DNA of 64,000 nt from Bradyrhizobium iriomotense (lineage in GTDB: Bacteria; Pseudomonadota; Alphaproteobacteria; Rhizobiales; Xanthobacteraceae): NCBI RefSeq assembly GCF_018129405.1, contig NZ_JAFCLP010000002.1, forward strand, positions 806,001 through 870,000, given 5' to 3'. Of the stretch, positions 61,101 to 64,000 are shown one piece after another. A model generated the notes under the pieces. The model was given only the letters and a program-made list of their open reading frames with translations, did not search any database and was not told the origin of the DNA. The position numbers and the translations under genes were made by a program. Positions within the stretch are counted from its first letter, which is position 1. The number at the start of each line of letters is the position of its first letter.

Positions 61101-61388
61101 TCCTCGCGCGTCCGAAAGTTCACTTACCAGAAGGTCGGTTCCGGCCAGAAACGGTACACCGGCTGGTATCTTCCCGGCCTCCTGCCGGGCGGCGTCCCCG
61201 CCCTCCGGGTGTGGCTGGAAGACCGGCTGGGGCCGCTGGCCAGACTCGAGGTTGAGCGAATGCCGTCGCGCGCCACCTTCGCCAAGATCGGTCGGGAGAC
61301 GGAAAATCGCTTGAAGTCGGCAGCTGCATTTTCGCCCGCATTGGAAGCAATCGCAGCGTTCTTTGACGAACTCCAACAGAACCCGTAG
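58122..61388 (+). CDS. Primase-polymerase/helicase fusion of the element
   Basis: A 1088-residue replication protein. Residues about 1-175 are a bifunctional primase-polymerase domain with the catalytic acidic cluster D92-x-D94 (VAVDIDDD), KRGRKGR, and TVLPPTIHPDTGRPYEW. A middle region (176-390) contains a DNA-binding-like segment. The helicase part has Walker A SEAGIGKT (399-406, K405), Walker B VIDES with D541-E542, and a late arginine motif QAVGRLRP (907-914), as in superfamily 2-like enzymes. Such fusions let satellites and plasmids start their own replication. Residues 976-996 are encoded by a perfect inverted repeat, described separately. Confidence 0.9.
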   Translation: MPDSSSFESAALAMHGNGYSLLPIGAGTKSPGIYRGFVTDVGDGPWFGLPGWQSFCTERASAAKSAAWGRMADCYGGGIGLACGFDGLVAVDIDDDALVDPILAVLPPVMVAKRGRKGRTALFRAVESLPSKNYRTADKRGLLDFLSVGKQTVLPPTIHPDTGRPYEWTTERTLLDTQLEELPAFTGAHLDTMEAILRAHGWDEPAHRQPRGEAVERPAQGATADDMLWHDDLNTVALSNLAAWAPALLPGGRWRGPTYRVVAPWRASGSGREMSKRNPNLSFHPIGIQDFGTMETFTPIRVVAKAREISYGEARDWLRDKLGLPDAPLIHLRNGASASAVVPSYPDQRVPLDEATARLQTLTGPELANAILNGIAVRNQAALKPPLILPVHPVTAVRSEAGIGKTHAAREGAAKQARLGRRIAYVVPRHDLAEQIAADFASDGVKAEVYRGYERPDPLAPEHLMCRNIPAYKAARDLGVSIRDSVCERRIDNEIIRCPLAKACGMERQREARPSVWVTPAALLYTKRPDFIFPPDAIVIDESFIDGAIGDPVKVDVAALLGSKIEGCSDEDHDAVERFRHRLAAAIKANGDGPLARAALIDHGIDAEVANAVGWLEQRRVTSTILRPDMRESELRTAAYRHAARNKLARDAGTLWREIAIFLEEWKIESTIGDRSQSGRITVEGGKVSVTPLRTVHPSWRDAPTLVLDATAPPASLIAIALGEIQAPGLPPVVTEQPVVAAKWPAHVRVRQIIGAPVSMSKLGLWEAPKPRNVLDVVRFVRLRAALAAPSQIGVVTYKGVLDQVAGQLPANVIARHFGALAGMNDMQDVAGLIVIGRPAPRRSAVEALASVFAGRPVSGDEGHFFDKHPGGIQLADGSVVATTIDRHPEPIAEALRWRITTGELLQAVGRLRPHRRSEPCWLDIVCDVPLPVTVHEVMRWDGVAPGGTADMAAEGVVLTNSRDAGLAFGTTDWGARGVGGFSIESLIRDSTDSSRVRKFTYQKVGSGQKRYTGWYLPGLLPGGVPALRVWLEDRLGPLARLEVERMPSRATFAKIGRETENRLKSAAAFSPALEAIAAFFDELQQNP
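61047..61109. repeat. Perfect inverted repeat inside the primase-helicase gene
   Basis: GCGCGAGGAGTCGGTGG (61047-61063) is fully complementary to CCACCGACTCCTCGCGC (61093-61109). The 29-base loop is AT-rich and contains a second hairpin (TCTCT-TATT-AGAGA). The whole is 63 bp, exactly 21 codons, and keeps the frame open (ARGVGGFSIESLIRDSTDSSR, shown in the family-wide position 976-996 as parts). Chance formation of 17 perfect pairs is very unlikely. It may be an inserted mobile palindrome, an RNA switch or an origin structure. Confidence 0.85.
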
Positions 61389-61399
61389 GCTCTGCGATC

Positions 61400-61588
61400 A
61401 TGAACCTCCAAGAGCGAATTGCCCACATCGACCGCGCGCAGAAAGAGACCCGGAAGTTCGCGGCCGAGCAGCGCGCCCCGATCGCAAAGGATGCTCAGCC
61501 GCTTTGGCCCTTCCCCATCGGCGGGATGGTCGCTGGCGCGGCGCTGTTCGGCGCAGGCATGGCATGCGCGAAGCTGCTCGGGACCTGA
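61400..61588 (+). CDS. Small membrane protein of the element
   Basis: A 62-residue protein with a charged N-terminal helix and a C-terminal membrane segment (PFPIGGMVAGAALFGAGMACAKLL). It starts 11 bp after the primase-helicase stop with only a weak ribosome site. Function unknown. Confidence 0.5.
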   Translation: MNLQERIAHIDRAQKETRKFAAEQRAPIAKDAQPLWPFPIGGMVAGAALFGAGMACAKLLGT

Positions 61589-61781
61589 CCTCGACCGTAC
61601 ACACCTCCCAGCAGGCAAGTTACGGCACGCTGGGGTGATCCCGCTGACGTCCGCTTACCGGGACAGACCGGAAGTCTCCGGCCAATTTCCAACCGGCGAC
61701 TTTTGACCCATAGGCGACGGTCGCCTTTATGAGCGTCACTTGGCGGACCCGAACGAAGAAGAGAACGTGTTCAAATGAAAG

Positions 61782-61802
61782 AGGCCGCCAATGAGGCGGC
61801 CT
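61782..61802 (-). terminator. Terminator of the leftward small gene
   Basis: AGGCCGCC-N5-GGCGGCCT hairpin that runs into the stop codon of the leftward gene and is followed on that strand by CTCTTTC. Confidence 0.75.
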
Positions 61803-62164
61803 TACTTGTGGAACAAACGGCGCAGCACAACTGTGCTCTGCGCAAGCACCCCATAGCTGTGTTCAAGCGTCTCAAGTAGGTAGCGGGCAGTCCGGTCCTT
61901 GGTATCGAGTTTTGCGCTCCGGTAGTGCTCGGCTAGCTCCAGGTATTTTTCGGAGTCTGCATGAGACGACAATGCCCGCCCTTTTTCCCCATGCTCGTCC
62001 GCGGGAACGATTAATGGTGACTCCAAATCCCGAAGCCGTTCGAGTTGCGCTCTGAGACTCTCTGGTTGTTCCGGCTCAGGCTTCAGCGACGCGCGCAGTT
62101 CCTTGCCAATCACGTTAATAATTGCTCGGCTGTGTTTGTGGTCTATGTCGATGCGGCGGGGCAT
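61802..62164 (-). CDS. Element-encoded hypothetical protein
   Basis: A 120-residue, highly charged helical protein (MPRRIDIDHKHSRAIINVIG ... AEHYRSAKLDTKDRTARYLL in parts). AAGGAGA is 8 bases upstream of the ATG. No family is recognised. It is transcribed against the replication genes, so it probably has its own promoter. Confidence 0.65.
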   Translation of the reverse strand: MPRRIDIDHKHSRAIINVIGKELRASLKPEPEQPESLRAQLERLRDLESPLIVPADEHGEKGRALSSHADSEKYLELAEHYRSAKLDTKDRTARYLLETLEHSYGVLAQSTVVLRRLFHK

Positions 62165-62362
62165 AGCGAAGTCTCCTTCCGCACAGGGGAAAGCGCAGCT
62201 TTCCCGCTGGCTTTCCCACCAGCGACCATGGCTCCCCATTCAATGGAACTGGAGACCGCCACTTTTGGCTATCTTGCGCTAGCGCTGTTTTGATCAGCGG
62301 GTCCGGAGGACCTTTGGCTATCCGCGACATGCGCCGTTCTCTGTTGACGGCGAGCGACGGCC

Positions 62363-62659
62363 TCACGTTCTAAAGTCGCGGCGGAGACCTTCGTTCCCCG
62401 GTTTCTCTATCGCTCTGTCCAAGGTGTGGTATCTTGCGAGCCGCTCCTCGCGCTCCTCACCTAACTGGTCTAGCCGGTGCAGATACGCCAGCCCGGCCTT
62501 CTGCAGAGCAATAGGGTCTTGCTCGCCAGACTCGCAAAGATTGATGATGTACCGATCAAGCGCGGTACGCCGATCGTCGTCTTCCTCCACGCCTGTGTGG
62601 GCCATTAGATACGTGCTCCAAGCGGCAGCGCGCGCGAACTCTGCGGCACGAGAAGTCAT
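62363..62659 (-). CDS. Element-encoded hypothetical protein
   Basis: A 98-residue helical protein (MTSRAAEFARAAAWSTYLMA ... LDRAIEKPGNEGLRRDFRT in parts) with a good AGGAG site upstream. No family recognised. It is on the same strand as the 120-residue protein and upstream of it, so the two may be one transcript. Confidence 0.65.
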   Translation of the reverse strand: MTSRAAEFARAAAWSTYLMAHTGVEEDDDRRTALDRYIINLCESGEQDPIALQKAGLAYLHRLDQLGEEREERLARYHTLDRAIEKPGNEGLRRDFRT

Positions 62660-62813
62660 GGAATGACTCCTTGTTTCAGAGGGATCTCAGCCCCATTGGC
62701 TACGGAGAAACAAACGGAAGCGTTCTTTTTCGTTCCATGGAACTCTCGGTACTGTCGGTATTTAGTGTCCTAAGTTGGAATCTGCTGGTGTCCGAGTTTG
62801 ATGGAACGACAGG

Positions 62814-62999
62814 ATGTGCCGAATGGCCCCAGACTATCGAACAGTCCCGGATTATCGACACCTGCAGCTAATATGCGAACGACAGGCCGTCGTTACGAGC
62901 ACGGAGGAAGCCCGCAGGGCGCTGGAGGAGATGGCCGAGGAATATCGCAAGATGGCTGAGTTACTAGAGCACAAACTACAGGAACAACAACGCCACTAG
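62814..62999 (+). CDS. Small coiled-coil protein
   Basis: A 61-residue protein ending in a charged helix (EEARRALEEMAEEYRKMAEL). Similar short Glu/Arg-rich proteins of this type are common in Bradyrhizobium by my recollection. AGG lies directly upstream of the first ATG; a second ATG three codons later is equally possible. Confidence 0.5.
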   Translation: MCRMAPDYRTVPDYRHLQLICERQAVVTSTEEARRALEEMAEEYRKMAELLEHKLQEQQRH

Positions 63000-63043
63000 G
63001 CTGCCTCACAGCACCGGGGACGGTTTCGCTCGCAGTGGAGCGA

Positions 63044-63235
63044 ATGATGGACTCTTCGAGTCGCGATAAGTCGCCGCCTCAACAGGATCATGAAGACCGC
63101 CGCTGCCCTCGCTGCAACGCTCCATCCCCTTGGCTCGCCACATTACTAGATATCCATAAGGGGAAGACGGTGCGCATTTTCAAATGCGGCGAATGTGGCA
63201 ATCTCACCTGGGACGATTTAGGCCGCCTCAGTTGA
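63044..63235 (+). CDS. Small zinc-ribbon protein
   Basis: A 63-residue protein with two Cys pairs, CPRC and CGEC, 27 residues apart (RRCPRCNAPSPW and FKCGECGNLTW), a minimal zinc ribbon. GGAG lies just upstream. Such ribbons are found in many small accessory proteins, and no specific role is visible. A terminator follows. Confidence 0.7.
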   Translation: MMDSSSRDKSPPQQDHEDRRCPRCNAPSPWLATLLDIHKGKTVRIFKCGECGNLTWDDLGRLS

Positions 63236-63246
63236 CGGCCTCTTTC
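63220..63246 (+). terminator. Terminator of the zinc-ribbon gene
   Basis: AGGCCG pairs with CGGCCT around a 10-base loop that includes the stop codon, followed by CTTTCGTTT. Confidence 0.65.
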
Positions 63247-63528
63247 GTTTGAAACATCACCTGTTGGCCCCCTGCTGATCTTGGCGCTCGTTCCTGCGAT
63301 GTCGGCTTATTGGGACGTAGCGGACTGGATCTGCTCAAGTCGAGCTCTTCGCATTTTGACCCTAAACGGAAATCGGGCGTCGCCTGATCGGATTTCCAAA
63401 ATCCCGCTCAATGTGGTTTGCGACAAGGTGCGTGGCTTGCTCCCTAAATCTCGCGGGCCGTTCGCCACACGGCGTCAAGCTGAAGAACCCGGTGTCGCCT
63501 TCGAAGGATGTGCAGAGGACTCAGTCGT

Positions 63529-63738
63529 TCAGAGATGAGCACGCGGCAATAGCCATCCCATGATCTTCTGATACGGATCGCGACGACTGCGGACGAATGC
63601 GTTCTCGTTCTGCTGAGCGGCGGTCCTGGCGAATTGAGAAATCCCCTCCATAGACTGCCGTTTATCCTTCGGAAGCTTCGCCCATTGGCGAATGATCTTC
63701 CGGCGGGCTTCGCGTTGCTTTTCCCTTACGTCAGGCAT
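63529..63738 (-). CDS. Small basic protein
   Basis: A 69-residue basic helical protein (REKQREARRKIIRQWAKLP ... RRDPYQKIMGWLL in parts) with AAGGAG 8 bases upstream. It could bind nucleic acid on composition alone. No family is recognised. On the left, 63236-63528 holds no other supported gene. Confidence 0.6.
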   Translation of the reverse strand: MPDVREKQREARRKIIRQWAKLPKDKRQSMEGISQFARTAAQQNENAFVRSRRDPYQKIMGWLLPRAHL

Positions 63739-63865
63739 CGGGACGCTCCTTGAAGAGGATTATTCCGGTCGACCTAGTATTGTTTGGGCTCACTAGAACT
63801 TCAACGTCCAATCAAGAACTCTTAGCCCGCGCGTTTTCATGTAAACATTTCGGAATTGGCTGGCG

Positions 63866-63911
63866 TATAATGGCCATCACAGTGGTCCCGGGACCGGGCG
63901 GGACTGCTGTG
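63866..63911 (+). promoter_or_regulatory. Possible promoter with operator-like hairpin
   Basis: TATAAT (63866-63871) is a perfect -10 hexamer, but no good -35 is seen at the right spacing. Just downstream is GGTCCCGGGACC (63884-63895), a perfect 12-bp palindrome, within the nested pair CACAG (63878) and CTGTG (63907). The leader of the last gene could thus fold back or bind a regulator. Confidence 0.45.
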
Positions 63912-63939
63912 CTTTCGAGCCCCCAAGGGGGAGCGAGCG

Positions 63940-64000
63940 ATGGAGAAGCAGACAATCAGAGCGCTGCGTCACGCACAGTTATACGGACACCTTATCAACC
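63940..64000 (+). CDS. Start of an element gene, cut by the window edge
   Basis: A frame beginning MEKQTIRALRHAQLYGHLIN, open to the right edge, with a GGGGGAG ribosome site 8 bases upstream. Only 20 residues are visible, so no family can be given. Confidence 0.5.
   Translation, partial: MEKQTIRALRHAQLYGHLIN

Larger units (their letters stand above)
54949..64000. mobile_element. Integrative element at tRNA-Tyr, satellite or replicating type (right end beyond the window)
   Basis: The left boundary is the tRNA-Tyr fragment. The first gene is a DUF4102 tyrosine integrase, then AlpA/MerR-like small regulators and a primase-polymerase/helicase, then small unknown genes. This order is that of P4-like satellites and similar integrative plasmids. 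No structural phage, relaxase or transfer gene is visible in the 9 kb seen. GC is lower than in the flanks, especially beyond 62.6 kb, as expected of transferred DNA. I found no second copy of the tRNA sequence to the right, so the other end lies outside the window. Confidence 0.75.

Noticed and set aside
63281-63538. Open frame of 85 codons
   Set aside because: TTG start without a ribosome site, mixed composition and no conserved motif; treated as non-coding.

Overview
The window looks like a stretch of chromosome from a GC-rich alphaproteobacterium, most likely Bradyrhizobium or a close relative in the Nitrobacteraceae. Evidence is the high GC content, the protein families (FixJ-type regulators, Tad-type pilins, Omp25-like outer-membrane protein, DUF2336 protein, XRE-cupin regulator) and several families of long intergenic palindromes that I recognise as typical of that group. 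No species can be named from the sequence alone.

Region 1 (1-7.7 kb): three secreted curlin-repeat proteins in one leftward cluster, with a FixJ/NarL-type response regulator and a candidate operator in front of them. Transcribed the other way is a MacA/MacB-like tripartite efflux operon ending in a stand-alone LuxR-type DNA-binding protein. A 1 kb gene-free tract with two long palindromes follows.

Region 2 (7.7-26.5 kb): a PAS-GGDEF-EAL cyclic-di-GMP protein, a Tat-exported beta-lactamase-fold hydrolase, a soluble double-PAS chemoreceptor, a TadE/TadG pair, a frameshifted LysR regulator, a nitroreductase, a very glycine-rich autotransporter with a divergent regulator, threonyl-tRNA synthetase, an MFS exporter and a secreted alpha/beta-hydrolase-like protein.

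Region 3 (26.8-45.8 kb): an APC amino-acid permease, an XRE-cupin regulator facing an MHS-type transporter, a MOSC protein translationally coupled to a ferredoxin-containing reductase, yidD, an Fe-S scaffold protein, folE and hisI, a transglycosylase-like protein, a DUF2336/Hpt/CheY-like signalling set, NAD kinase, a serine carboxypeptidase and a second beta-lactamase-fold hydrolase. Most intergenic gaps here hold palindromic repeats.

Region 4 (45.8-54.8 kb): mostly small secreted or single-pass membrane proteins of unknown function, an Omp25-like porin, two methyltransferases coupled to a GFA-family zinc protein, and tRNA-Thr(TGT).

Region 5 (54.9 kb to the right edge): an integrative element inserted in a tRNA-Tyr gene. 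Only the 3' part of the tRNA, from the anticodon arm on, remains at the left junction. It is followed by repeats that look like integrase or excisionase sites, a DUF4102 tyrosine integrase, two AlpA/MerR-like small DNA-binding proteins, a 1088-residue primase-polymerase/helicase fusion, and a set of small unknown proteins. The layout is that of a P4-like satellite or replicating integrative element. No capsid, tail or conjugation gene is visible, and the right end lies outside the window. The primase-helicase gene carries a perfect 17-bp inverted repeat spanning exactly 21 codons, the most unusual structure I found.
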